NCBI GenBank assembly: GCA_030374765.1 | Contig: JARGXX010000115.1 | Location: 1,712,347-1,776,346 of the forward strand | Length of the DNA stretch: 64,000 bases | Reading direction: 5' to 3' | Origin: Agarophyton chilense | Taxonomy: Eukaryota > Rhodophyta > Florideophyceae > Gracilariales > Gracilariaceae | Shown here: positions 32,210 through 42,087 of the stretch, piece by piece | How positions within the stretch are numbered: the first letter of the stretch is position 1 | Layout: each line of letters starts with the position of its first letter | The notes under the pieces: generated by a model | The model's database searches: none | What the model was told of the DNA's origin: nothing | What the model saw: the letters and a program-made list of their open reading frames with translations, nothing else | Translations under genes and position numbers: made by a program

Positions 32210-34274
32210 TTACCAGTCCAATAGGTATAATTCATTCTCCCTCACCTCAGGATCATCTGATTGGACCTTACCCATAATGTCATCCTTTTTCGTATAACCA
32301 TGAGGTCCATCATCTGTAAATGGGGTAGGAATGAGATCTTCGAACAGAGAGTCATCAGTTCCATCGGTAATGATTCGCGACAGGGCATCTGCTGCCTGGT
32401 GCTTGATGCCTGGCCTAACAGTTATCTCGTAGTCATATTTGGACAGCCTGAAGCGCCACCAAGCGCGGAAACTTGATGCATCGGTCACATTGAGAAGCCA
32501 GCGGAGTGAATCGTGGTCTGTTCGAATGGTAAACCTAGTTCCCTCGAGGTACGGACGGATTGTTAATACGGACCATACGATGGCTGGACACTCCTTTTAG
32601 GTAGTACCATAATTTCGCTCCGCGCTGGTGAGCGTTCTGATTTAGTATCCAATATGTAGATATTCCTTCGGTGACTCCTATTCCTGTAGCAGTGCACAAC
32701 CCACTTGGACATCGGGTGCGTATGTATCCAGTACAAACGCCCTATTGGATTTGGTAAAGCCAATATAGGTGGGTTCCGCACTTTGTGCTTTAGGGTCTGA
32801 AATGCTTCGTACTGGTCGTCGGTAAGGGCTTTGAACTTCGAAGGTGTTCTTTTCTTCAGCATCGCATTTAAGGGGCCTAGATATTGGCAAAACCTTGGAC
32901 GAACCGTCGGTAAACGTTGCACAAGCCCAAAAAAGATTGTAGTTCCGTATGGGTCCTAGGAGGCTTAGCCTGGAAATCGCATTCGTGGTCCGTGTGGCCA
33001 CCTTTAGCTTTCCTGGGAGGACGACGTGACCGTGATAGTCCACTAAGACCTGGAAGAAGGCGCATTTGCGCAGTTTCAGTGTTACTCCAGCGTCTTGTAG
33101 GATTCTACCAGCTTCTTGACGTGGCGAAGGTGTTTCTTTACGGTCCGTGAGAAGATTATAACGTCATTCAAATAGACCAGGGCGACCTTTTATTGGACTC
33201 TGGACACTATGATGTCCATTACCCGTTCCAAAGTGGCTGGTGTATTCTTTATACCAAAGGGCATGCGAGTAAATCTGAACAGACCTTAATCGGTGGTAAA
33301 GGTTGTCAACGCTCTTGTATCTTTGGCCAAATGGATTTGCCAATATCCAGAGTTACAGTCAATTGTGGTAAACACGACAGCTTCGCCTAAAGAATCCCGA
33401 CAGTCACCCATGCGGGGTATCGGGTATGATTCCCTCTTGGGTTACTGCGTTCAGCTTCCTGTAGACGGCACAGAACCTGACGGAGCCATCTTTCTTCGCC
33501 ACGAGTACAAGGGGAGTTGCCCATTCCGATTGGTTTGGACGCCCGGGCTTTATGACTTAAGCATTGCGCATCTTGTCCATCTGGTCGGCGACAGTTTCTT
33601 TACCCTTAAGGCCTGTACGGTATGGGTGCTGGAACTGTGGTCTAGCATCGTCCTGAAGGTCAATGCGGTGTGTAGTGGCTCTGATTGTGTCCATTCTACC
33701 TGACCACATGGCCTGGTACTCCCTGAGGAGATCAAGTACCTGGGGCCTATAGGATTCGAATTCTGCGCCGATGGCGACCGGCCCCTCCCAAGAGTCGACG
33801 TCGTCGTCAGGAGTTGGTGTCGCAAGGATATCGATTTGGGCCTCCATAATTGCCACTGGCGCGGGTAGAGTGATACCAATCACTGTACCTTTAGGTAACC
33901 GAACGGGTTTATCTCGGAAGTTGCTGATTGTCACCAAAAAGGACCTGTTGGGGTGGATGTCCATTACTCCATTGGCCATCAAGGTAAGGTGCTTCAGAAC
34001 CGTCTTCGGGTGGTCTTGAATCGTTACGAGACCTAATGACTGGGAATGGACCGATACCGTGATTTGGGTCATCGGAGGTATCATTATGGCCTTTGACAGG
34101 CAAACCTTATTAGACTTCGTGTTTTCGGAGACAACTGCTCGTTTACGGCTAGCTTCTGGCCCTGGAGCGGAACCAGTTATGAAGATGGAAGGTGCGCGGT
34201 AGAATGCGACTTTCCTAAGACCTGAATAAATGGCCTTAATGTACCGATCGATAAAAGAGCTCCCTAGGACTGCC
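32210..34274 (-). pseudogene. Protease end, reverse transcriptase and RNase H of the nested element
   Basis: On the minus strand from 34274: AVLGSSFIDRYIKAIYSG, the C-terminal strand of the aspartic protease, then a linker (34084-33557) ending in the start of RT (RIDLQDDARPQFQHPYRTG). RT continues in several frames, with FLGLCNVYRRFVQGF (thumb) near 32900 and AFVLDTYAPDVQVGCALLQE (RNase H connection) near 32700. The RNase H end reads HQAADALSR near 32400. The YxDD region falls in broken frames near 33170. All catalytic blocks are damaged by frameshifts. Confidence 0.75.
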
Positions 34275-34716
34275 TGTAACGCAATGACTGGTGGGTCAGC
34301 GTACGGGTCTCAACCGGTGGTAGCGTGGTAGAGCGGGTCCTAAGGATCGAATCCTTGACGGCGGCACCCCCAGAGTGCTTGGAGCAATAGGCTGGCGTTT
34401 ACTGCTTCCTCCTACAGGTTGGAGCTACGGAAACGATGTCTTGGAGACCAATGGGTGGAACTAATATACCAAAGTTTATTTAGTATCCTAACGGTGCCTA
34501 CCTTACACTAAGGGAGAAGCGTCACTCGAGCCAAGTAAATAGTACTGGCGAGGCGTTGGGATCTCGCTGGCACTGTAATGCTAATATATTACACTAATTA
34601 AAATAAAGAAAAATCGAAATCAGTCTAGCTGGGATCGGCCAGTCCACGTGGCGTCTGTAATATCCCTCAGGCCCCGGCGGCTTACAAGGCTCAACCGTTA
34701 TTGCTGCTCTTTCACA
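34275..34716 (-). repeat. LTR of the nested element (5' LTR in minus orientation)
   Basis: Reads TGTAACGCAATGACTGG...GCTCTTTCACA on the plus strand. Clearly homologous to 28764-29210 but with many substitutions and small indels, so the insertion is old. Contains GGATCGAATCC at 34344-34354 and CACGTG at 34645. Confidence 0.85.
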
Positions 34717-35603
34717 ATCACCCGAAGGAGTGGGAATTGTACACAGACACACTCTGTTATGCGCACAACTCGCAAGTGCATACGTCTGCAAATGCGGCTC
34801 CTTTTGATCTCCTGATATCACGTAGCCCACCGTCACTGCCCTTGAGGTTAGACGAAGTCGAGGAAGACGAACCAACAACGTCGAAGAACCATCTGAAGTA
34901 GAGAAACAACCTGAGCTTAAGGACGGAGCAAGCGGCTCGAGAATTGGCAAAAGAGAAAGTGCGTTACAAGCGTAATTCAGACGCCCGACGGCGAAGACAG
35001 TTGTCCGCTCTCCGGGTAAAAAGATACGCGTTTGTTCGCGTCGAACGACCTGAAAAGGAGGATGGATCCCGTCACAAATTGCTACCGGTAGCATCCGGAC
35101 CTTTCAAGGTAATGGAGCTCACGAATGACACGGTAGTCTCGAAGACAGGCGAGGACGTTGAACGATTTTCGCTTGACCGCGTTGAAACCTCACAAGACAA
35201 CTCGGAACCCCAAGAAACTGGGAAAGGAAGCACTGTTTATCAGCAGGCACGGGAGCTACCCGTCAAACCAGACGATCCGCCTCCCGTAGCACACGGTGCT
35301 GACACGGCTCTGGACCTCCCGCTGCGCGGCAGTACAGTGGCATTCAACTGCAATTCTCCGAGAAAACTGAATAAGCCCCGTGGTAAGAGCCAGCACTCTG
35401 ATACGACCACGGTACCTGGAGACAGGAAAGATATTTTCAAATTTGGTCCACTTAGATTTGGTCCAGAAGCGGCTGCACACACGCCATTACCCGTTCAGGT
35501 TGAATATTTAAAGGAAACACCACTCGCTGAGCAATCGCGCTTGTCAGCCGATCAAAGAGAAAAAGGCGACGCACAACCTGCGAGCGCGGGATATGAGTTA
35601 TAG
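34717..35603 (+). pseudogene. Integrase C-terminal part of the outer gypsy element
   Basis: Continues the integrase after the nested insertion: PKEWELYTDTLCYAHNSQVH and APFDLLISRSPPS belong to the core and following helix, and 34944-35603 carries the C-terminal domain with HKLLPVASGPFKVMEL (GPF/Y motif) followed by a disordered, Pro- and Ser-rich tail. A TAG at about 34899 separates the two. The target duplication ATCAC occupies the first five bases. Confidence 0.85.
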
Positions 35604-35888
35604 GATCCCAAGTATCTTATTACGGAGGAGAACCGTACCAACGGATACAATACAGTAGTCTGTGGGTGTCTTCGTCTTCGCCGTGATCGATGATGCGATC
35701 TATGACGTGATTTCTCAGAGTGACTGCTAATCCCCTTTCCCTTCAGAAGAAGGATGTAAGAGAAGGAAACGAGAACATTCAAGAAGAAGAAGAAGTACTT
35801 AGGAACACGTGAAGTCACGGAAACAGAAGAATTTGGTTTATGTTATCGCCTCAAGGGTGTTGACGACATCTAAAGTTTTTCAAAGAAC
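35604..35888. other. Spacer between integrase and antisense ORF
   Basis: Under 300 bases; holds a Glu/Lys-codon-like purine run (GAAGAAGAAGAAG near 35780) and nothing else recognisable. Confidence 0.4.
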
Positions 35889-37571
35889 TTACGCGCTGGT
35901 ATGATGATTCTGCATGGCGGTAAGCGCAGCACGATCGCCGTGCAGCTGTGCTTCGGGGAAACCCGTGTCTAAGAGGAATTGTCTCAACCGTGCTAAAAAG
36001 GGATCCTCCGTATCGCTCGGTTGTTGGGCGAACCTATGATAGTATCCCATCGACGGGTTAATACCCAATGTCAGAGCCGTTGGTGGCAAAGCAACCGTCA
36101 CAGGCGGAGTACCGGATAGTTCAGGTTCATCCTCAAAATCGAGTTCTGCATCAGCACCTGGAGCTTCTTCATACTCCTGATCTGCAAACTCAGAAGGTGT
36201 GGACTCGTACACATATCGAGTACACTGATTTGAAGGGCACTCCCTAGGACTCGCACGAGGGTCACGAGCCTGATCAGACGTGATTATGTGGCTGTTCCAG
36301 AGATTGTACCATACAAAATCTCCGGCATTAGCTGGACGTCGCGGCGAGTGAGCTCGATGACGTGTCCTTGTGCATCTAGCTGATTGATCCAATGGAAACG
36401 CATGCCAGTCGATTCTGTCGATCAAGTCTACCAAGAGTAGTAATTCGTCAAAATTGGAACAAGACCACAATACAAGGCAAAGATCGAGTTGTCTCGCATA
36501 TCTCGGCGCTGTTGGCGACATGTACCAAACCCTATAGGTATCGTATGAACCCGAGAGGATATACGCTGCCATCTTGGCAATGAACTCGGAGAACACGACC
36601 GTCCAGTATCCCGAGAACTGGTAGTTAATCAACGCGGAACAGATATAGGTTATGGGAGGATCGAAGTCCACTGGACATCCACGAGGGCTCTCGATTTCCG
36701 CACAGGGTTCTGGCAGCGCGACATAGCGTCCGACGCGAACATTACGCCTAATTCGATCATTCTCGATCATTCGGTATTGGACCAGGTACCCCAAGCGGGA
36801 TCTCGTACGTCGTTCCCAACGAGGATAATCCCAGTAAAGAATGTCTCTCTTGTGGAGGAAGCGGAATTCCGCACGGATCAAGTGCCGGCGAAAGCAGAAG
36901 GCCGCGTCGCGTACATCGCGTAAGCAGCGCCAATCGTCGACGTTGGCTTCGTATAAGGCCTCGATGTAAGAGTATCCTTCGCCATTTGTGCGAGCCATCC
37001 AGGGATCCAGATTCCAATCTCCTGTGAGAACGACCGTGCTAATGAACCGGTGCAGACGCTCGTATATCAGCTTGGTGAACCGATTTCGGGCTTCGTCCAT
37101 ACTTTCATTGGTATACCGGGAAATCAAGTTATCTGGAAAAGCACAGTTAGTAAGCCAATCGTGGCTGCGGATAACCGCATAAGAAATTCCATCTGGAAGG
37201 TAACCGTTGAAGACGTAAGGGCTGATCAACGCGTCATTGCGAAGAGCGACTGGATCAAACCAGGGAGCCTGCGCCAAACGGTGAGCATCTTCGAGAGGGT
37301 CTCGTCCCACAAAGTCCGCGGGATGTGGATAACTGCGTTGAGACAGACGAGACAGCGCTCGAATGATCCCAGTGGAGGATACATGCGCTTCATTCTGCAT
37401 CACACCTGAAGATGAAGGCTCTAAGGGCAAGGAGTACAAACCCACGCGGGGAGACCACATTGATCGGAAAGCCGAAGGCGCCGCAGCTTGCGAGTTGAAG
37501 CCACTGCTGGCGTAAGGGCCCGCTGAGGGTAAGTCTTCGTTGTTGGAGTTGTGATGCGCGGAAGGATTCAT
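35889..37571 (-). CDS. Intact antisense ORF of unknown function inside the outer retrotransposon
   Basis: A 560-residue frame on the strand opposite to gag-pol, between the integrase and the 3' LTR. I chose the ATG at 37571 (MNPSAHHNSNNED) because it lies just inside the LTR boundary; the frame stays open upstream to 37805 within the LTR. The product has a disordered, Ser/Ala/Asn-rich start, a folded-looking middle rich in Trp, Tyr and Arg (for example WLTNCAFPDNLISRY, VVLTGDWNLDPW, ILYWDYPRWERRTRSRLGY) and an acidic C-terminal part (QEYEEAPGADAELDFEDEPE). No known domain is apparent. While gag and pol carry many stops, this frame has none, which suggests selection or a different age. Antisense ORFs at this position are known in some plant gypsy elements (for example the Grande group), but I see no similarity I can name. 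Confidence 0.6.
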   Translation of the reverse strand: MNPSAHHNSNNEDLPSAGPYASSGFNSQAAAPSAFRSMWSPRVGLYSLPLEPSSSGVMQNEAHVSSTGIIRALSRLSQRSYPHPADFVGRDPLEDAHRLAQAPWFDPVALRNDALISPYVFNGYLPDGISYAVIRSHDWLTNCAFPDNLISRYTNESMDEARNRFTKLIYERLHRFISTVVLTGDWNLDPWMARTNGEGYSYIEALYEANVDDWRCLRDVRDAAFCFRRHLIRAEFRFLHKRDILYWDYPRWERRTRSRLGYLVQYRMIENDRIRRNVRVGRYVALPEPCAEIESPRGCPVDFDPPITYICSALINYQFSGYWTVVFSEFIAKMAAYILSGSYDTYRVWYMSPTAPRYARQLDLCLVLWSCSNFDELLLLVDLIDRIDWHAFPLDQSARCTRTRHRAHSPRRPANAGDFVWYNLWNSHIITSDQARDPRASPRECPSNQCTRYVYESTPSEFADQEYEEAPGADAELDFEDEPELSGTPPVTVALPPTALTLGINPSMGYYHRFAQQPSDTEDPFLARLRQFLLDTGFPEAQLHGDRAALTAMQNHHTSA

Positions 37572-37728
37572 CGCTGAACGAGTCGAAACAGAATGCTGTG
37601 AATTGTGTGACGTCAAGCAGAAGTTGGTGTACTTTCGTGGAGACAAAGAGATTTCGGAAGGCCAATGCATGTTCCGGCATATAAAGACGTCTTGCGTCGC
37701 CTTTGCATGGCGCGTAACATGGGGGATG

Positions 37729-38424
37729 TGTAGTATTCTATTACTCTCGGAATATTTATGGAATACTCTTCGTCTAGGTACGATAATACTCATAAGTGAG
37801 CGCAACAGTTATGATGAAGTTATGAAGCAGCACCCCGCAGATAGCCAGCGAGGTGGTATGTTTCAAGTGGGATCTCGGCCTGCAACGGCGCATCCGATTC
37901 GAACCTTTGTAGTGAAATTCCGGATTGGCAACGGCGCATATTGTGGGTAGCCACGTGACAACCAAGCCTACCCTTCGTAGGCGGAAGCCCATTTAGAACT
38001 AGTTATACCGTACTGTAGAGGGGTTAATTGGCCAACCAATTTAATATCTAGGTTTTATTATGTGCGGCGCTCACCCCTGTGCACGGTACATAAAACACAG
38101 AGGGGAGCGCCGACTCCAAGTAAAGGAGACAATATGGGCATCATGACTATTCTGTTCCTCGCTTAGGATTCCTTAACCAGAGATCTGGGCGAGCTTTAAT
38201 AGATAGTCAGCCCCCAACCACTTCACGAGCCGTCTTGTACCTACGTTCCATCAACGTTTTACAGTTGCACTGTTCACCCTCGCTGGCGAGTAGTGGCCTT
38301 ACACCCCACTTCCAGCTCGCTGGTGTTGTAGCTCTACCACCTCTTTTCCTTCGCCGCAAGCGACCGGTCGGCAGTCCGAACGCTGTTGCAGGTGTCTGCT
38401 CTCTCCGTTAGAGCGGATACTACA
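37729..38424 (+). repeat. 3' LTR (copy C) of the outer gypsy element
   Basis: Starts TGTAGTATTC at 37729 and ends GCGGATACTACA at 38424. It shares block order with copies A and B and adds about 80 bases near 38200. A short G-rich run (GGGGGATG) precedes it and may be the worn polypurine tract. CACGTG at 37952. Confidence 0.8.
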
Positions 38425-38859
38425 GCTGACCCAACAGTCATTGCGTTGCAATTCTCAGCCACTTGAGCTTTGAAAAGTTCAAAGCGCGGCAACGTCTGAC
38501 GGCGTTGAAGCGAACCATCGCAAGACACCGCGAATCGGTCAGGAGGAAGCTCTATGGATGACAGGAAAGTTGTATTTTGTTTCAAACAAAGCAAATTTAA
38601 TGGGAAATGGTGCCGTGATAGTCCGATCATTTGCGCAATTTGACCGTTCTCAGAGCGTTGCACTGCTAATTCAATCATCAGATTGTTGGCCGTCTGCTGT
38701 ATTTTAAACTTTCTCCTAGCAACGCGATAAGTATGGTGATTCTCTTGACACCAATTTGGTTCTTTCTTGTTTGTTTTTGACCGATATATCCTGGATTCTT
38801 TCGGTTTTGTCCGGACATTGCTTTGATACCCCTTTACCTTTTAAACTCACCTCCGGCCG
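38425..38859. other. Sequence after the retroelement, no supported gene
   Basis: Contains a 114-codon minus-strand frame (38334-38678) that overlaps the LTR and matches nothing recognisable. No target duplication of the LTR element is found here. Confidence 0.35.
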
Positions 38860-39497
38860 AGCATAATCCAGGCCCAGTCTATTGTGCTGTTGTAAGAACC
38901 AGTTTTTACCATGGTTTATTGCCTCTCAGGGCAGTAGCTAATCTTCTAGAGTCTCCATATGCTTCTAATAATTCCGTATTCCTTCAATGAAAGCCAAATC
39001 ACCAAGACCATTAAAAAAGAAATCCCTACTATGACACTCCTTCTTCGCCCCTCCTTGGCTTTTAGAAAAATTTCCCTCTTTTGAACCCCATTTTTGCTAA
39101 TAACATGCAATTCCATTTGGACCATCCAACTTAAACTTCTTCTAATCAGTAAAGATATCTTTTTTCCATTCTGTTTTTGTCCGTGTACAATGTTTCATTG
39201 CCCAATCAACTCGTAAACTTTTCTGAGTCAGAGTCAAGAAAAATGGCTTTTTTTTTACTGAAATTTTCTGTCTACATGAATAGCCCGACGAACACTAGAC
39301 GTCGAAACGCTTTGTTGAAAAGAAAATTTTAGCTTTAAATCGGATTCTCCAGTGCGTGGAGCTTCTCGAAATAAACGTCTTTTGTTGGCAGCAGACACTC
39401 TTTTGGGTCTACCACTTTCTTTTCCTTGTTCCATACGCTGCTGGAGCTTTTTAGAAGTTGTTGAATACGTTTCCAGATCCGTCAATTGCCTTCTCAA
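38860..39497 (-). pseudogene. Tc1/mariner transposase relic
   Basis: The frame 39497-39255 has a Tc1-type helix-turn-helix region (GRPKRVSAANKRRLF, VSTSSVRRAI). Downstream on the minus strand, across stops, come RVDWAMKH, IFTD followed by a stop and KKFKLDGPNG (normally FTDEKKFNLDGPDG, so the first catalytic DE is damaged), then FNGLGDLAFIEG, and LQQHNRLGLDYAR in place of the QQDNAPxH block, where Asp is now His. A plausible inverted-repeat end, CAGTGCGCGTCAAAATTAT on the minus strand next to TA, lies at 39849-39869. Its partner is missing, so the element is truncated. Confidence 0.65.
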
Positions 39498-39869
39498 TAT
39501 CTCTGTGCGTCTAATTGTTTTGAAAAAGAGCCAGAATTGCTTCTTTTTCTTCTGCGGTAAGGAGGATTCCTCAAATCATTTTTTATACATACACTACGAT
39601 TTTACATTGCGTTTTGGATGTCCATCTGCTATCTATAATTTGTATGGGTTTGATACTGTTTTAAATTGAAGTTTGGCTCCAAAGGAAGTGTCTCTGTTTT
39701 GGCACTTTAGTTTTAGTACCAACATAGCTCGAGAACTCTTAGGTGTTTTACCTGGAGGTGTTTCTATAATGCATGTTTATATCTATTTTCTGCTCCTTTA
39801 CTCTACTCGTTCTTTTTTAAAGTGTAAAACAAAAAGGTACGTGGTCTTATAATTTTGACGCGCACTGTA

Positions 39870-40429
39870 CATATCAGACCACATCAAGTCTTATGGATTC
39901 ATCTACAAAAGTGTCACTGATGAGAACGAAAATTTTAAAAATATTCGAAGGTGACTTATGCCACCCCGAATCACCGCTTTCGTAGAATTGCTCCCTGACT
40001 TTTGAACGCCCAAGCCCATAGCATCCTCTACGAGAAGAAAATATAGAGTGCAGATTAACTACGGTCTAAGTTGCTGCTTATAATGGATCCGCTCCAAGAA
40101 TTTGTCGAACACCCAGATGAAAAACTTAAAAGCCAAACAAACCGACATCTTTTATGCGTATGAAGAATTTGAGAATGTTACAATAGAAATTAAGTTGCAA
40201 ATTGCCAGCTTTAGGCTTTCAACAGTGGTATAATTCTTAAAAATTGTAAACTTAGAAAACGATGACCATGAGAGAAGGATATGGTAAAAGAAACTAGGTC
40301 CATCACACCTCAAATGAATCTTGTGAGGGGCCTGGAATAAAAAACGCAGATAGTGTACACTGAAAAGGATGTGTTTAAACAGCGAAATAGAACGGATGCA
40401 GTACTTGTAGGACAATGCCCCCAAGTGGG
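39870..40429. other. AT-rich spacer, no supported gene
   Basis: No frame or motif of note. AT-rich up to the sharp rise in GC at about 40430. Confidence 0.4.
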
Positions 40430-41260
40430 AAAACCTACGAAGACGTCCGGATCTTCCTCTCACGAGGTAACCGGCGCGGTAAAGCCCTCCCAGGGATCGG
40501 CGCGCAATGCCGGGTGTAAGCCGGAGCCGAACCGTCGCGACGGGCGCAGGGAGGCTGAAAGAAGCCGAGAATATCCGCCGAAGCGGTGCTTGCGTATCCT
40601 CTGAGAAGGCAAAACCCACGAGAGTGGCGAGCACGACAGGTGTCAGTGCGAGCCGCAAGAGCGGGAATTTCCCAATGAAGGGGAGGAGAAGGGAAGGAAA
40701 ATGGGAACGGAGGGAAGAGGGCGAGGTTGACCACGAGTCGCAAGAGGGGACTTGGGAATAGCCGGCACTGCCGGGTGTATCAAACCGTATACACGGGCGG
40801 AACCACGAAAGTGGGAATAGATACCCAACACACGAAGGCTGCTTGAACGTCCAAGGGGGTTGGGAAGCCGTGCACCACGGAAAATCCCTCCGTAAGGAGT
40901 TGTATATCCGCGCAGGCGGTTCGACCCAGAGCCAAGATCTGGAAGACCAAGATCACCCTTGTTGGGGAGACTTTACTGGACCGGCGGCCGCGAGGCCGGC
41001 GGCCTAAGTACTGTAGTCACCGTAGAATAGAATAAATAAAGTTTATCCTAAATAGCTAAATGTCCGTCTAACAAAGGGGCCAATCTGGTGGCCACGTGTC
41101 GCGCGGGCGCTGCGGCCACGTGTATGGCACCCGGTCCCGCCGGTGCATCACCGGCGTTCCGGCCATCGCCGTGAAAACGGATTACTTCCACTCATAACGA
41201 GGTTGCACGCCGGAGGCTCCGGAAAAAACTTAAGTCCCCAAAAACCTCCCTGGAGGACGT
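40430..41260. repeat. GC-rich array of short hairpins (mostly 4-bp stem, 4-nt loop)
   Basis: Within about 830 bases there are at least twelve perfect hairpins with a 4-bp stem and 4-nt loop: CCTC-TCAC-GAGG (40456), CCGT-CGCG-ACGG (40532), CCGC-CGAA-GCGG (40575), CCAC-GAGA-GTGG (40616), CCGC-AAGA-GCGG (40653), CCGT-ATAC-ACGG (40785), CCAC-GAAA-GTGG (40803), CTCC-GTAA-GGAG (40888), CCGC-GCAG-GCGG (40908), GGCC-GCGA-GGCC (40986), CCGT-GAAA-ACGG (41169) and CCTC-CCTG-GAGG (41245). Others have 3-nt loops, for example CCCT-CCC-AGGG (40484), CCGTG-CAC-CACGG (40868), CCGGTG-CAT-CACCGG near 41140. Several loops are GNRA tetraloops. Stems differ in sequence, so structure rather than sequence is repeated. 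There is no long ORF. It could be a structured RNA or the leader or LTR of an unknown retroelement (CACGTG occurs at 41093 and 41117). Confidence 0.7.
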
Positions 41261-41757
41261 TTCTCTTCAGTACTTTCTGAAGACCATGAAGACAGATTTC
41301 ACTGTTTTTGTAAAGTATATACCACTACCATTCCAGCTTGCTTGGAAGAGTTGTACTGGGGTGAAGATTAGAAACAGTACTGGCTGAGCCAGATAATAAC
41401 AAAATCGTTGCCAACATTAGAAGTTTGCCCTTTTCCTACGCTATGAAAGAGTATGACCTATGAATAGACTGTATGCCGACCAGAAATATTTTTCGAAACT
41501 TCATGGTAATTATCGATTTTTAGATGGTGTTCAGAAGTTACAGACAATTGAGAAGGATTATAGAATCTCTACAAACGCCGAGTGCGAGAAGAACAATGCG
41601 TTTATTCGAGGCGGCGGGATTGCGCATACGTCTGTGCCACGGCAGCAGTTCCAATGAAAAAGAGAAAGAAGGTGGTGGAAGTTCCACGCAAATTGCGGGG
41701 GATAACTTTAAAGAAATATGTAGAGTGGAGTTGGTGAGTTTAAAAGGCATTTGTTAC
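41261..41757. other. Spacer before the Tc1/mariner element
   Basis: No supported gene. Short frames here overlap the transposon's left inverted repeat. Confidence 0.35.
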
Positions 41758-41893
41758 AGTGCCCGAAATTCATATGCGACACCCCCCTCTTTCTGGCATT
41801 GTGGGGTACTGCGTCAAAATTTGTCAATGAAACTGGGGCAGCTTTTCTCATTCGTACATTTATATAAAAGAGCCAATTTTCATCAGAAAACAC
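41758..41893 (+). repeat. Left terminal inverted repeat of the Tc1/mariner element
   Basis: Inverted partner of 43197-43332. Shared blocks include GTGCCCGAAATTC, GGCATTGTGGGGTACTGCGT and CATCAGAAAACAC. Confidence 0.85.
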
Positions 41894-42087
41894 AGTTTTC
41901 ATCAGAAAACACTAATTCTTCAATTAATTGTTTTGAATTCGGCTACCTTAGACGGCGAAATTCCAATACGACACTTCCCAGTAAACGGTCAATAACGACA
42001 CAACTGTGTTTCTTGTAGCACTTCACTTGCTCACAGAAAGATAACCCGTCCTACTGCGCTGCCTAATCACCTGTTCAACGAACAAAA

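Larger units (their letters stand above)
28764..34716 (-). mobile_element. Nested LTR retrotransposon (chromovirus-type gypsy), lacking gag
   Basis: Bounded by similar LTRs (28764-29210 and 34275-34716) and a perfect 5-bp target duplication. Its pol reads on the minus strand in the order protease end, RT, RNase H, integrase, chromodomain. A purine run AAAGAGGGAGATA (minus strand, 29211-29223) directly precedes the LTR at 29210 and fits a polypurine tract, which agrees with minus orientation. The 5' LTR joins protease coding sequence directly at 34274/34275: primer-binding site, gag and the protease active site are absent. Many stops and frameshifts are present. Confidence 0.85.
22371..38424 (+). 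mobile_element. Ty3/gypsy LTR retrotransposon (outer element), decayed, with nested insertion
   Basis: Order: 5' LTR, primer-binding site, gag (23201 on), nucleocapsid-like motif, protease, reverse transcriptase, RNase H, integrase, then an antisense ORF and the 3' LTR. Protease before RT before integrase is the gypsy order. The integrase is split at 28763/34717 by a second LTR element. Removing the 5953-bp insertion leaves about 10.1 kb. Many stops and frameshifts in gag and pol show it cannot move by itself. No convincing target duplication flanks it, because its left side is another LTR. Confidence 0.85.
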
